Assembly (NCBI RefSeq): GCF_900114845.1
Contig: NZ_FOUK01000002.1
Location: forward strand, 868,001-932,000
From: Pimelobacter simplex
GTDB taxonomy: Bacteria > Actinomycetota > Actinomycetes > Propionibacteriales > Nocardioidaceae
Reading direction: 5' to 3'
DNA length: 64,000 nt
Shown: positions 52,222 to 60,708 of the stretch, piece by piece
Numbering within the stretch: the stretch's first letter is position 1
Layout of the letters: every line of letters starts with the position of its first letter
Translations under genes and position numbers: made by a program
Notes under the pieces: generated by a model
What the model was told of the DNA's origin: nothing
Databases searched by the model: none
Seen by the model: the letters and a program-made list of their open reading frames with translations, nothing else

Positions 52222-52656
52222 GTGAGCACCCCCGACGTCGACGCCCTCGCCGGCGACCTGACCGTCCAGGCCGCCCGTCTCGTCCGGCTGGTCCGGCGCG
52301 AGCACGCACCCAGTGCCGGCACCCGGGTGCTCTCGATCCTCGACGAGCTCGGCCCCCTCGGGATCACCGCGCTCGCCCAGGTCGACCGCTGCTCGCAGCC
52401 GACGATGACCGGCCAGGTCCGCCAGCTCGTCGAGCTCGGCTGGGTGACCAAGGAGCCCAACCCGGCCGACGCCCGCGGCAGCCTGGTCGCCCTCACCGCC
52501 GACGGCCGCGCCGAGCTGCGCCGCATCCGGCGGCTCAGCGCCGCGCTCGTCTCCGAGCGCCTCGCCCGTCGTACCGATCTCACCGCCGACGACCTCGCGA
52601 CCGCCGTGGCCGTGCTCCAGGCCGTCCTCGAACCCACCTCGGAAGGAACCTCGTGA
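52222..52656 (+). CDS. MarR family transcriptional regulator
   Basis: A 144-residue winged-helix repressor. The DNA-reading part is ALAQVDRCSQPTMTGQVRQLVELGWVTKEPNPADARGSLVALTADGRAELRR. GTG start at 52222. Its stop overlaps the MFS transporter start (GTGA), so it probably autoregulates and controls the exporter through the palindrome just upstream. Confidence 0.93.
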   Translation: MSTPDVDALAGDLTVQAARLVRLVRREHAPSAGTRVLSILDELGPLGITALAQVDRCSQPTMTGQVRQLVELGWVTKEPNPADARGSLVALTADGRAELRRIRRLSAALVSERLARRTDLTADDLATAVAVLQAVLEPTSEGTS

Positions 52657-53930
52657 CCGCCACCGCCGACTCCGGCACGCACACCCCGACCCACGCCGCC
52701 CCCGGCGGCTCGTTCCTCCGCCAGCCGCGCGCGGTCTGGGCGGTCGCCTTCGCCTGCGTCATCGCCTTCATGGGCATCGGCCTGGTCGACCCGATCCTCA
52801 AGGAGATCGCGGCCAAGCTCGAAGCGACGCCCAGCCAGGTGTCGCTGCTGTTCACCAGCTACATGGCCGTGATGGGCGTCGCGATGCTCATCACCGGCGT
52901 GGTCTCCACCCGGATCGGCGCCAAGAAGACGCTGCTCACCGGCCTGGTCCTCATCATCGTCTTCGCAGGCCTGGCCGGCATGTCCGGCTCCGTCGGCGCC
53001 GTGATCGGCTTCCGGGCCGGCTGGGGCCTGGGCAACGCGCTCTTCATCGCGACCGCGCTGTCCACCATCGTCAGCGCGTCGAAGGGCTCGCTGGCGCAGG
53101 CGATCATCCTGTTCGAGGCCGCTCTCGGCCTCGGCATCGCCTCCGGCCCCCTCGTCGGCGGCCTGCTCGGCGAGCACTCGTGGCGCGGGCCCTTCTTCGG
53201 CGTCTCGGTGCTCATGACCATCGCCCTGGTCGCCACCGCGATCTTCCTGCCCGCGACCCCGCCGGCCGCCCGCCGCACGACGCTCGCGGACCCGTTCCGC
53301 GCCCTCGCCTATCCCGCGCTGGCCGTCATCGCCGCGGTCGCGGTCTGCTACAACCTGGGCTTCTTCTCGCTCCTCGCGGCCGGCCCCTTCGCCCTGCCCG
53401 AGGCGGGGATCATGCAGATCGGCTGGATCTTCTTCGGCTGGGGCATCCTCCTCGCCGTCGCCTCGGTCGCCCTCGCCCCCTGGATCCAGCGCCGGATCGG
53501 CACCGTCCCCGCCCTCATCGGCGCGCTGACCCTGTTCGCCGCCGACCTGATCGTGATGGCCCTCGGCGCCTCCCACTCCGGCGTCGTCACCGTCGGCATC
53601 ATCGTCGCCGGCGCCTTCCTCGGCGTGATCAACACCCTCGTCACCGAGGCCGTCATGGGCGCCGCCCCCGTCGAGCGGCCCGTCGCCTCCGCGGCGTACT
53701 CGTTCGTGCGGTTCACCGGCGGCGCGGTCGGCCCCTACGTCGCCCTCAAGCTCGCCGAGCACCAGGGCTCGGCCGCACCGTTCTGGTTCGGCGGGATCGC
53801 GGTCGCCGTCGGCGTCGCGGTCATGCTGGCCGGCGCCCGCACGGTCCACACCGCCCTGCACGGCGACGCCGTCCCGGCACCGCACTCGCCCGAGGAGGCG
53901 CAGGCCGAGGCGCTCGGCGACCTGGCCTGA
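52653..53930 (+). CDS. MFS drug/metabolite exporter (DHA1-like, 12 TM)
   Basis: A 425-residue major facilitator. Motif A-like sequence GVVSTRIGAKKTLLTGLVLI lies after the second membrane segment, and GLGIASGPLVGGLLGEHSWRGPFF is motif C, which marks exporters. Twelve hydrophobic segments follow. An N-terminal 25-residue polar tail precedes the first one. Coupled to marR by a GTGA overlap. The substrate is unknown. Confidence 0.92.
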   Translation: MTATADSGTHTPTHAAPGGSFLRQPRAVWAVAFACVIAFMGIGLVDPILKEIAAKLEATPSQVSLLFTSYMAVMGVAMLITGVVSTRIGAKKTLLTGLVLIIVFAGLAGMSGSVGAVIGFRAGWGLGNALFIATALSTIVSASKGSLAQAIILFEAALGLGIASGPLVGGLLGEHSWRGPFFGVSVLMTIALVATAIFLPATPPAARRTTLADPFRALAYPALAVIAAVAVCYNLGFFSLLAAGPFALPEAGIMQIGWIFFGWGILLAVASVALAPWIQRRIGTVPALIGALTLFAADLIVMALGASHSGVVTVGIIVAGAFLGVINTLVTEAVMGAAPVERPVASAAYSFVRFTGGAVGPYVALKLAEHQGSAAPFWFGGIAVAVGVAVMLAGARTVHTALHGDAVPAPHSPEEAQAEALGDLA

Positions 53931-54019
53931 GCCACGAGCCTGCGGCTCCGAAGCAACCTCGCTCGCCCCTCGCGCCTCCAGCATGATGAGGAACCACCGG
54001 GACGGCGACGAGGAGAGCG

Positions 54020-54559
54020 ATGCTGGGCAGGACCGGGCACGGAGCGGACGACGCCCGCGACGACTTCACCGTCTTCGCGGGCGCGGCCCAGCAACGGCTC
54101 TTCCGCCAGGCCTACCTGCTGTGCGGTGACCGCGCCGCGGCCGAGGACCTGGTCCAGACGACGCTCACCGCGATGTACGTCGCGTGGCCGCGGATCGAGG
54201 ACCCGGCACCGTACGCCCGGCGCACGATGCTGCGCGAGCACTGGCGCACCGCGCGTCGCCGGGACCGGGAGCAGGCCCTGCACCGGCTGGGCGACGGCGC
54301 CGGGCCGGACCGCGACCCGGCCCGCACCCTGACCGTGGTCGAGGCACTCGGCACGCTGCCGGCGCGGATGCGCGCCGTCGTCGTGCTCCGCTACTGGGAG
54401 GACCTCAGCGTCGAGCAGACCGCCGCCCTGCTCGGCACCAGCACCGGCAACGTGAAGTCCAGCGCCAGCCGGGGTCTCGCCAAGCTGCGGGACGCCCTGG
54501 GCGACAGCTTCGCCGAGCGGGTCTCCGTCGTACCGACCAGCCAGGAGGAAGCCCCATGA
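54020..54559 (+). CDS. SigE-family ECF RNA polymerase sigma factor
   Basis: A 179-residue sigma-70 family protein. Region 2 is LFRQAYLLCGDRAAAEDLVQTTLTAMYVAWPRIEDPAPYARRTM; region 4 is LPARMRAVVVLRYWEDLSVEQTAALLGTSTGNVKSSASRGLAKLRDAL. It matches the actinobacterial SigE (SigE-type) group often paired with a small membrane protein. ATG 54020 with a GAGGAGAG ribosome-binding site. The next gene starts within its stop codon (ATGA), and is its likely partner. Confidence 0.92.
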   Translation: MLGRTGHGADDARDDFTVFAGAAQQRLFRQAYLLCGDRAAAEDLVQTTLTAMYVAWPRIEDPAPYARRTMLREHWRTARRRDREQALHRLGDGAGPDRDPARTLTVVEALGTLPARMRAVVVLRYWEDLSVEQTAALLGTSTGNVKSSASRGLAKLRDALGDSFAERVSVVPTSQEEAP

Positions 54560-55449
54560 GCCCGACCACCGAGGATCTCCGCACCGCCATCGCCGACGAG
54601 CTGGCCACCCTGGAGCCGATGACCGACGTCGTCGGCCGTGCCCGCGTCGCGGGGCGACGACGGCTCCGGCGCCGCCGCACATTCCGCGCGGGCGCGTCGG
54701 CCGCGGCCGTCGCCGTCGTGGCCGGGCTCGGGTACGCCGCCGTCGACAACGACCCGCCCGCCGCCCCGGACGTCGCGACCGATGCCACGGCCCGGAGCCC
54801 CCGCCCTCCCGCCGACCCGCGGCGCACCACGGCGGAGGAGGCCGTCGCGCGAGCGATGGCGAGCCCGCGGATCACCGAGCAGGCCTGGCTCGATGCCTTC
54901 GCGGCGACCTGGGAGGCCCTGCTGCCGCGTCGCTTCGGAGGAGTCACCCTCACCCGCGAGCCCGGCTCGGCGCCGCTGCTCCGCACGGTCTCCGGAGCCC
55001 CGCGCCTCGACTCCTGGCTGACCATCGGTGGCTACGAAGGGCCGCGCGCCGACCAGCCCGGCACGAGCGGCTGCGCCGGGCTGCGCCAGGTCGCGGCCGA
55101 GGCCGACTTCCGCTGGGACGTCACCGACTGCGTCGACGGAACCATCGCGGGCGAGCTCGACTACCTCGCCGACCGGGAGTTCACGGTCGGGGGCAACCAG
55201 TCCGACAACCCGGGCCGGGGCAGGCACGGCGCCGGCGTGCTCGTGGTCGGCGACAACTTCTTCCTCGAGTGGGGCGTGCAGGCGGTCGGCCCGGACGCGG
55301 AGGTCGGCCTCACCGCCGACGAGATGGCGACGATGCTGGAGGACCCGCTCTTCCTGCACCTGGCCGAGGTCGGCACGCGCTACTTCGCCGAGCGGCCGGA
55401 CGAGCCGTCGATCGTCCGCCAGGTCGACCCGACCTGGCCGCTCAGCTGA
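54556..55449 (+). CDS. Membrane protein, probable partner of the SigE-family sigma factor
   Basis: A 297-residue protein with an Arg-rich juxtamembrane stretch (GRRRLRRRRTFRAG), one membrane segment (about residues 45-62) and an extracytoplasmic domain with paired cysteines (GTSGCAGLRQ, VTDCVDG). It starts TTEDLRTAIADELATLEPMTDVVGRARVAGRRRLRRRRT, as many membrane partners of SigE-type factors do. No zinc anti-sigma motif (HxxxCxxC) is present, so classical anti-sigma action is not shown. It is coupled to sigma by ATGA and its end overlaps the convergent thioesterase by 8 bases. Confidence 0.78.
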   Translation: MSPTTEDLRTAIADELATLEPMTDVVGRARVAGRRRLRRRRTFRAGASAAAVAVVAGLGYAAVDNDPPAAPDVATDATARSPRPPADPRRTTAEEAVARAMASPRITEQAWLDAFAATWEALLPRRFGGVTLTREPGSAPLLRTVSGAPRLDSWLTIGGYEGPRADQPGTSGCAGLRQVAAEADFRWDVTDCVDGTIAGELDYLADREFTVGGNQSDNPGRGRHGAGVLVVGDNFFLEWGVQAVGPDAEVGLTADEMATMLEDPLFLHLAEVGTRYFAERPDEPSIVRQVDPTWPLS

Positions 55450-55906
55450 AGATCATGCAGGACGACGACGCGTAGGCGACGAGCTTGCCGCTCCCGTCGT
55501 ACAGCTTGGCCTCGGCGAGCGCCGTACGACGTCCGCGCTGGAGCACGCTCCCGACCGCGCGCAGCCGGCCGGAGTCGACGGTGACCGCGCGCAGGAACTT
55601 CACGGTGAGGTCGAGCGAGGTGTAGCCCTCCCCCACGCCGAGCGTCGAGTGCACGGCGCACCCGCACGCGGAGTCGAGCAGGGTGGCGTAGACGCCGCCG
55701 TGCACGCTGCCGATGGGGTTGTAGTGGCGCAGCTCCGGGTCGAGCTCGAAGATCGCCGTCCCCCGCTCGGGGACGTCGAAGCCGGCGAAGCCGAGGGTCT
55801 CGGCGATCGGCGCCGCGGGGAGCAGGCCGTCGCGCATGGCCTGCAGCTGGGCGAGCCCGTCGAGCTCGGCGGGGTTCACCTGGGTCTGGATCGCGGACTC
55901 AGTCAT
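55442..55906 (-). CDS. PaaI-type hotdog-fold thioesterase
   Basis: Hydrolyses acyl-CoA thioesters, typically aromatic or medium chain. The 154-residue hotdog protein has ELRHYNPIGSVHGGVYATLLDSACGCAVHSTL (HGG with the catalytic Asp) and YTSLDLTVKFLRAVTVDSGRLRAVGSVLQRGRRTALAEAKLYDGSGKLVAYASSSCMI. ATG at 55904-55906; a longer frame from 55942 has no ribosome-binding site. It is divergent from hxlR, and the shared 65-base gap holds inverted repeats. Confidence 0.93.
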   Translation of the reverse strand: MTESAIQTQVNPAELDGLAQLQAMRDGLLPAAPIAETLGFAGFDVPERGTAIFELDPELRHYNPIGSVHGGVYATLLDSACGCAVHSTLGVGEGYTSLDLTVKFLRAVTVDSGRLRAVGSVLQRGRRTALAEAKLYDGSGKLVAYASSSCMIFS

Positions 55907-55925
55907 GGCGCCATCAGACCAGTCC

Positions 55926-55954
55926 GAGGCTGGGTCTGTCAACGAGACCTAGAT
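55926..55954 (+). promoter_or_regulatory. Inverted-repeat region between thioesterase and hxlR
   Basis: GGTCT-GTCAACG-AGACC (about 55933-55949) is a perfect five-base inverted repeat in the 65-base gap between the divergent genes, a candidate HxlR operator able to control both. Confidence 0.35.
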
Positions 55955-55959
55955 CGCTC

Positions 55960-55965
55960 TATGCT
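55960..55965 (+). promoter_or_regulatory. Putative -10 box of the HxlR gene
   Basis: TATGCT, 6 bases before the ATG at 55972. Confidence 0.5.
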
Positions 55966-55971
55966 GGCCCG

Positions 55972-56487
55972 ATGAGCAGCACCGCCGCCCCCACCGAGAC
56001 CAGCCCCCCGGCCCTCGCCTGGTCGGTCGACAACTGCACGCTGGGACGGGCGATGGCGATCCTGGGCGAGCGGTGGACGGTGGTCGTGCTGCGCGAGGTC
56101 TTCCTGGGCGTGCGGCGCTTCGACGACATCCGCCGGCACGCGGGGATCCCCCGCCAGGTGCTCACCAACCGGCTGGCCGCGCTCGTCGACCAGGGCATCC
56201 TGCGCAAGGTCCCCTACCGCGCCGACGGCGCGCGCACCCGGCACGAGTACCGGCTCACCGCGATGGGGCTCGAGCTCCAGCCGGTGCTGCTCGCGATCAG
56301 CCACTGGGGCGACCGGTACCTGGCCGATCCCGGCGGCCCGCCGACGGTCTTCGTGCACCGCGACGACGAGTGCGCCGAGGAGGTGCACGTCGAGGTCCGC
56401 TGCGCGGCCGGGCACCACCTCGCCGACCCGCGCGAGGTCGCCACCCGCCCGGGGCCGGGCGTCCGGCCCTTCGAGCCGCAGGACTAG
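55972..56487 (+). CDS. HxlR family transcriptional regulator
   Basis: A 171-residue winged-helix regulator: NCTLGRAMAILGERWTVVVLREVFLGVRRFDDIRRHAGIPRQVLTNRLAALVDQGILRKVPYRADGARTRHEYRLTAMGLEL is the full HxlR core, including the redox-type N-terminal Cys. It has an extra Cys/His-bearing C-terminal tail (CAEEVHVEVRCAAGHHL) that could bind metal. It is divergent from the thioesterase gene, its probable target, and ends 4 bases inside the convergent helicase gene. Confidence 0.92.
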   Translation: MSSTAAPTETSPPALAWSVDNCTLGRAMAILGERWTVVVLREVFLGVRRFDDIRRHAGIPRQVLTNRLAALVDQGILRKVPYRADGARTRHEYRLTAMGLELQPVLLAISHWGDRYLADPGGPPTVFVHRDDECAEEVHVEVRCAAGHHLADPREVATRPGPGVRPFEPQD

Positions 56488-58250
56488 GAGGTCTTGCGGA
56501 CCGACCACTCCCGGATCCGGTCGATCCGCTTCTGCAGCTGGTCGGCGTTGGCGACCGCGGCCGCCGGGCCGCCGCACTCCTTGCGCAGAGCGGCGTGGGT
56601 GATGCCGTGCGCCTGGCCGGTGCGGTGGTGCCACGAGGCGACGAGCCCGTTGAGCTCGCGGCGCAGCAGTCCCAGGTGCTCGTGGGTCGTCACCTCGGCG
56701 ACGGTGTCGGCGGCGCGCTCGTCGGCCGCCGGTCCGGTCCGGGTACGACGGCGGTCGGCCTGGCGCTGCTGGAGCAGGGCGCTGACCTGGTCCGGCTCGA
56801 GCAGGCCGGGGATGCCGAGGAAGTCCATCTCCTCCTCGGAGCCGACGTGCACCTCGCCCTCGTGCCCGAACTGCGCGCCGTCGTACAGCGCGTGGTCGAA
56901 GCGGGCCTCGGAGCCGAGCGCCTCGAAGGGCAGCGCCTCGAGCTCGTCGGAGGCGCCGTCGGCGGCATTGGCCTGGGCCAGCAGCTCGTCCTCGGCGGCG
57001 AAGATGTCGCCGTCGTCGCTGACCTTGCGCTTGAGGACGTGGTCGCGCTGCGCCTCGAGCTCGGCCGCGAACGACAGCAGGTTCGGCACCGACGGCAGGA
57101 AGACCGACGCGATCTCGCCGCGCTTGCGGGCCCGGACGAACCGGCCGACGGCCTGGGCGAAGAAGAGCGGGGTCGAGGTGGTGGTCGCCCACACGCCGAC
57201 CGCGAGCCGGGGCACGTCGACGCCCTCGGAGACCATCCGGACCGCGACCATCCAGCGCGAGTCGCCCTCGCTGAACTCCGAGATCTTCTTCGACGACGCC
57301 TTCTCGTCGGACAGGACGACGGTCGCGGACTCGCCGGTGATCCCCTTGATCAGCTTGGCGTAGGCCCGCGCACTGTCCTGGTCGGAGGCGATGACGAGGC
57401 CGCCGGCGTCCGGGACGTGCCGGCGCACCTCGGAGAGCCGCTTGTCGGCGGCCGCGAGCACCGACGGCATCCACGAGCCCTGCGGGTCGAGGGCGGTGCG
57501 CAGCGCCTGGGAGGTCATGTCCTTGGTGAGCGGCTCGCCGAGCGACGCGGCGACCTCGTCGCCGGCCCGGGTGCGCCAGCTCATCTGGCCGGAGTAGGCC
57601 AGGAAGAGCACCGGCCGCACGACGTGGTCGGCCAGCGCCTCGGAGTAGCCGTAGGAGTAGTCCGGGACCGACGTCGGGAAGCCGCCCTCGCCTGGCGCGT
57701 AGGTGACGAACGGGATCGGGTTGATGTCGGAGCGGAACGGCGTGCCGGTCAGCGCGAGCCGGCGCGCGGCCGGCTCGAACGCCTCGCGCACGCCCTCACC
57801 CCAGTTGAGCGAGTCGCCCGCGTGGTGGATCTCGTCGAGGATCACCAGCGTGCGGAAGCGCTCGGTGCGGATCCGCAGCGCGAGCGGGTTGACGCCGACG
57901 CCGGCGTACGTCACTGCGACGCCGACGTAGTCGCTGGAGATCTTCCCCTTGCCCGCCGAGTACGTCGGGTCGATCGGCAGCCCCGCCCGGGCGGCCGCCT
58001 CGGCCCACTGCGACTTCAGGTGCTCGGTGGGCGCGACGATGATCAGCCGGTCGACGACGCGACGGCCCAGCAGCTCGGCAGCCACGGTGAGCGCGAACGT
58101 CGTCTTGCCGGCGCCGGGGGTCGCGACGGTCAGGAAGTCGCGCGGGTTGCGGGTGAGGTAGTCGTCGAGCGCGGCAGACTGCCAGGCACGCAGCGACGGC
58201 GCCGTGCCCCAGGCTGCCCGCTCCGGCCAGGCCGGACCGAGCGAGGTCAT
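56484..58250 (-). CDS. DEAD/DEAH-box superfamily 2 helicase
   Basis: A 588-residue helicase: LRAWQSAALDDYLTRNPRDFLTVATPGAGKTTFALTVAA (motifs Q/I), RLIIVAPTEHLKSQWAE (Ia), VILDEIHHAGDSLNWG (II, DEIH), LTGTPFRSD (III), VRMVSEGVDVPRLAVGVWATTTSTPLFFAQAVGRFVRAR (V, VI). A long C-terminal region (about residues 400-588) has charged helices of unknown role. It resembles XPB/UvrB-like repair helicases. Its start overlaps the DUF3039 stop (ATGA), so the two are co-translated. The exact role is unknown. Confidence 0.92.
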   Translation of the reverse strand: MTSLGPAWPERAAWGTAPSLRAWQSAALDDYLTRNPRDFLTVATPGAGKTTFALTVAAELLGRRVVDRLIIVAPTEHLKSQWAEAAARAGLPIDPTYSAGKGKISSDYVGVAVTYAGVGVNPLALRIRTERFRTLVILDEIHHAGDSLNWGEGVREAFEPAARRLALTGTPFRSDINPIPFVTYAPGEGGFPTSVPDYSYGYSEALADHVVRPVLFLAYSGQMSWRTRAGDEVAASLGEPLTKDMTSQALRTALDPQGSWMPSVLAAADKRLSEVRRHVPDAGGLVIASDQDSARAYAKLIKGITGESATVVLSDEKASSKKISEFSEGDSRWMVAVRMVSEGVDVPRLAVGVWATTTSTPLFFAQAVGRFVRARKRGEIASVFLPSVPNLLSFAAELEAQRDHVLKRKVSDDGDIFAAEDELLAQANAADGASDELEALPFEALGSEARFDHALYDGAQFGHEGEVHVGSEEEMDFLGIPGLLEPDQVSALLQQRQADRRRTRTGPAADERAADTVAEVTTHEHLGLLRRELNGLVASWHHRTGQAHGITHAALRKECGGPAAAVANADQLQKRIDRIREWSVRKTS

Positions 58251-58522
58251 GCGTCGGAACCGGACCCTTCGCCGTCGCCGCCCTGCGGGATGCTCTCCCA
58301 GATCTCCTTGCAGTCCGGGCAGACCGGGAACTTCTCCGGCGCCCGGCTCGGCACCCAGACCTTGCCGCAGAGCGCGACCACGGGGGTGCCCATGACCATG
58401 GCCTCGGTCAGCTTGTCCTTGTCGACGTAGTGAGAGAAACGCTCGTGGTCGCCCTCGTCGGTCGGGACGGTACGGCGGTCCTCGCGGACGTCCGTTTCTG
58501 TCGAGAAGCCGATCGTGGTCAC
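58247..58522 (-). CDS. DUF3039 protein
   Basis: A 91-residue protein of the DUF3039 family: ERFSHYVDKDKLTEAMVMGTPVVALCGKVWVPSRAPEKFPVCPDCKEIWESIPQGGDGEGSGSDA. A CG..CPDC pattern suggests a small metal-binding knuckle. It is widely found next to helicases in actinobacteria. GTG start at 58520-58522, with a TAGAGT box 7 bases upstream. Likely a partner of the helicase encoded downstream (4-base overlap); the function is unknown. Confidence 0.9.
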   Translation of the reverse strand: MTTIGFSTETDVREDRRTVPTDEGDHERFSHYVDKDKLTEAMVMGTPVVALCGKVWVPSRAPEKFPVCPDCKEIWESIPQGGDGEGSGSDA

Positions 58523-58529
58523 GGGCCCC

Positions 58530-58535
58530 ACTCTA
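58530..58535 (-). promoter_or_regulatory. Putative -10 box of the DUF3039-helicase operon
   Basis: TAGAGT on the minus strand, 7 bases before the GTG at 58522. Confidence 0.5.
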
Positions 58536-58542
58536 GTCGCCG

Positions 58543-60042
58543 TCAGTGCCCGCCGGAGACATCGACGTCCTTCGGGAGCTGTCGCCAGACCAGGAAGGCG
58601 ACCAGGAGCGTGACCACCGCGCCGACCAGCCCGACCGCCCCGAACGCATCGGTGTACGACGCGAGGGCGGCCGGCTCGACCGGGGTGCCGAGCGCGCCGG
58701 TGAGCGACTCCTCCGCGGCGTGGCCCGCTCCCGCGGGCAGCCCCTGGCGGTAGACCAGCCCGGCGATGCTGCCGAGCACGGCGATGCCGAGCACGCCGCC
58801 GACCTCGTAGGACATCTCCTCGACCGCGGCGGCCGAGCCCGCCTGGTGGGCCGGCGCGGCGCCCATGATGAGCGCCGAGGCCAGGCCGAGCGCGGCCGAG
58901 CCGAAGCCGACGAGGAGCAGGGCCACGGCGACGCCGGCGTACGGCATCGGGCGGGGCAGCAGCCACAGCGTGAGCAGGCCGGCCGCGAGCACGACCAGGC
59001 CGGCCACGATCACGGTGCGCGCGCCGATCCGGGCGGCGATCGCGGGGGCCAGCGGCGGTCCGATCAGGCCGCCGAGCGCCATGGGGAGCAGCGCGACGCC
59101 CGCGACGAGCGGGGTCCAGCCCTGGACCAGCTGGAGCCACTGCGAGCCGACGAACAGCAGCGCCATCACGACCGTGCTGCTGACCAGCGCGGTGATCACG
59201 CCGGAGCGGAAGACCGGGTTGCCGAACAGCCGGACGGCGAGCATCGGCTCGGGCTGGGCCAGGCAGCGCCGCACGAAGGCGGTCAGCAGCGCGGCGCCGA
59301 CGGCGAGCGCGACGAACGTGACGGCGTCCAGGTCGCCCTTGCCGAGGTGCTTGATGCCGTACACGGCGGCGACCATGCCCCCGACCGACAGCAGCACGCC
59401 GATCGCGTCGACCCGGCCGGGCCGCTCGGAGCGGCTCTCGGGGAGCAGCAGGAGACCGGCGACGAGGGCGGCGACCATGAGCGGCACGTTGACGAGGAAG
59501 GCCGCGTGCCAGCTGAACGCGCTGAGCAGCGCGCCGCCGACGATCGGGCCGACCGCACCGCCGACGGCGGCGGTCGCGGCCCACAGGCCGAGTGCGAAGG
59601 CCCGCTCGCGGGCGTCGGGGAAGAGCGCGCGGATCAGCGACAGCGTGGCCGGCATGATCATCGCGCCGCCGATGCCGAGCACCGCGCGGACGACGATCAC
59701 GTCGCCGGGGCTCTGCGCGACGAGCGCACCGAGCGAGGCGAGCGCGAAGATGACGAAGCCGGTGAGCAGCATCCGGCGCCGTCCCCACCGGTCGGCCACG
59801 GCCGCGAGCGGGACGAGCAGGCCGGCCAGGACCAGCGAGTAGACGTCGACGATCCACAGCTGGGCGAGGCCGCCCGCGTGGAGGTCCTCGGTGAGGTCGG
59901 GCAGCGCGACGTTGAGGACGGTCATGTCCATCACGACGACGAGCAGGCTGGCCGCGAGGACGGCGAGCCCGCCCCACCTGAGGCGGCTCTGGCGCTCGGT
60001 GAGCGTCGCGGCCGTGGCGTCGGCCGGGATCGGCGGGGTCAT
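58543..60042 (-). CDS. MFS multidrug exporter (DHA2 family, 14 TM)
   Basis: A 499-residue exporter of the EmrB/QacA type. Motif signs are VVMDMTVLNVALPDLTEDL, LVPLAAVADRWGRRRMLLTGFVIFALASL (motif A) and GAVGPIVGGALLSAFSWHAAFLVNVPL (motif C, antiporter). About fourteen hydrophobic segments. The ATG at 60040-60042 overlaps the stop of the tetR gene (ATGA), so repressor and pump share one transcript with a double operator. The drug or metabolite is not predictable. Confidence 0.93.
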   Translation of the reverse strand: MTPPIPADATAATLTERQSRLRWGGLAVLAASLLVVVMDMTVLNVALPDLTEDLHAGGLAQLWIVDVYSLVLAGLLVPLAAVADRWGRRRMLLTGFVIFALASLGALVAQSPGDVIVVRAVLGIGGAMIMPATLSLIRALFPDARERAFALGLWAATAAVGGAVGPIVGGALLSAFSWHAAFLVNVPLMVAALVAGLLLLPESRSERPGRVDAIGVLLSVGGMVAAVYGIKHLGKGDLDAVTFVALAVGAALLTAFVRRCLAQPEPMLAVRLFGNPVFRSGVITALVSSTVVMALLFVGSQWLQLVQGWTPLVAGVALLPMALGGLIGPPLAPAIAARIGARTVIVAGLVVLAAGLLTLWLLPRPMPYAGVAVALLLVGFGSAALGLASALIMGAAPAHQAGSAAAVEEMSYEVGGVLGIAVLGSIAGLVYRQGLPAGAGHAAEESLTGALGTPVEPAALASYTDAFGAVGLVGAVVTLLVAFLVWRQLPKDVDVSGGH

Positions 60043-60599
60043 CGGGCAGCACCCCCCTCGAGGAACGTGGACCGGACGAGCGCCTCGGCGTCGCGGCGGG
60101 CGATGTCGCCGCTGACGAGCGCGTCGCGGACGGCGATGAGAAGGCCGTAGAGCGAGTGCCCCAGCCAGCGCGCCGGGACGTCGGCGCGCAGCACGCCGGC
60201 GTCCTGCGCGGCGGCGTAGAGGGTGACCTCCTGCGTGAAGAGCGCGTCGGCCCGCTCGCGCAGGTCGGGCGCGTTGAGCACGGTGGGGTCGGTCAGGGCG
60301 ATGCCGATCTCGTCGGCGTCGACGACGAAGGCGTCGATGAGCACCTCGAGGCAGGCCCGGATCCGGTCCGCGTCGCCGGCGGCGACGACCTCGGCGAGAC
60401 CGGCCGCACGCTGGCTCTCGGCCCACCGCTCGAGCGAGCGGACCCCGATCTCGTGCAGCAGGTCCTCGCGGCTCGCGAAGTGCCGGTGGACGGTCGCGCG
60501 GCCGACCCCGGCCGCGGTGGCGATCTGGGCCATCGACGCGGTCGGGTCGGTCGTGAGCAGGCGCTGGGCGGCAGCCAGCACCGTGTCGCGGGTGGACAT
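60039..60599 (-). CDS. TetR family transcriptional regulator of the MFS exporter
   Basis: A 186-residue repressor: STRDTVLAAAQRLLTTDPTASMAQIATAAGVGRATVHRHFASREDLLHEIG is the TetR HTH; the rest is a helical ligand domain. ATG at 60597-60599 with AGGAGG upstream. Two adjacent perfect palindromes lie 16-54 bases upstream of this start, so it very likely represses itself and the exporter that it overlaps (ATGA). Confidence 0.93.
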   Translation of the reverse strand: MSTRDTVLAAAQRLLTTDPTASMAQIATAAGVGRATVHRHFASREDLLHEIGVRSLERWAESQRAAGLAEVVAAGDADRIRACLEVLIDAFVVDADEIGIALTDPTVLNAPDLRERADALFTQEVTLYAAAQDAGVLRADVPARWLGHSLYGLLIAVRDALVSGDIARRDAEALVRSTFLEGGAAR

Positions 60600-60614
60600 C
60601 GTGCCTCCTGGTGA

Positions 60615-60634
60615 GTGAGACACTAGAGTCTCAC
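60615..60634 (-). promoter_or_regulatory. TetR operator 1
   Basis: GTGAGAC-ACTAGA-GTCTCAC, perfect seven-base inverted repeats. The minus-strand TAGTGT inside it is a candidate -10 of tetR-MFS. Confidence 0.7.
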
Positions 60635-60635
60635 A

Positions 60636-60653
60636 TGAGACAGCGGTGTCTCA
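60636..60653 (-). promoter_or_regulatory. TetR operator 2
   Basis: TGAGACA-GCGG-TGTCTCA, perfect seven-base inverted repeats, one base from operator 1 and sharing its GAGAC core. A second dimer could bind here. Confidence 0.7.
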
Positions 60654-60708
60654 AGTTGGAGGTGTGCGTTGTCCGTCACCACCGCGCCCCACCCCGCCCA
60701 GGTCCCCG

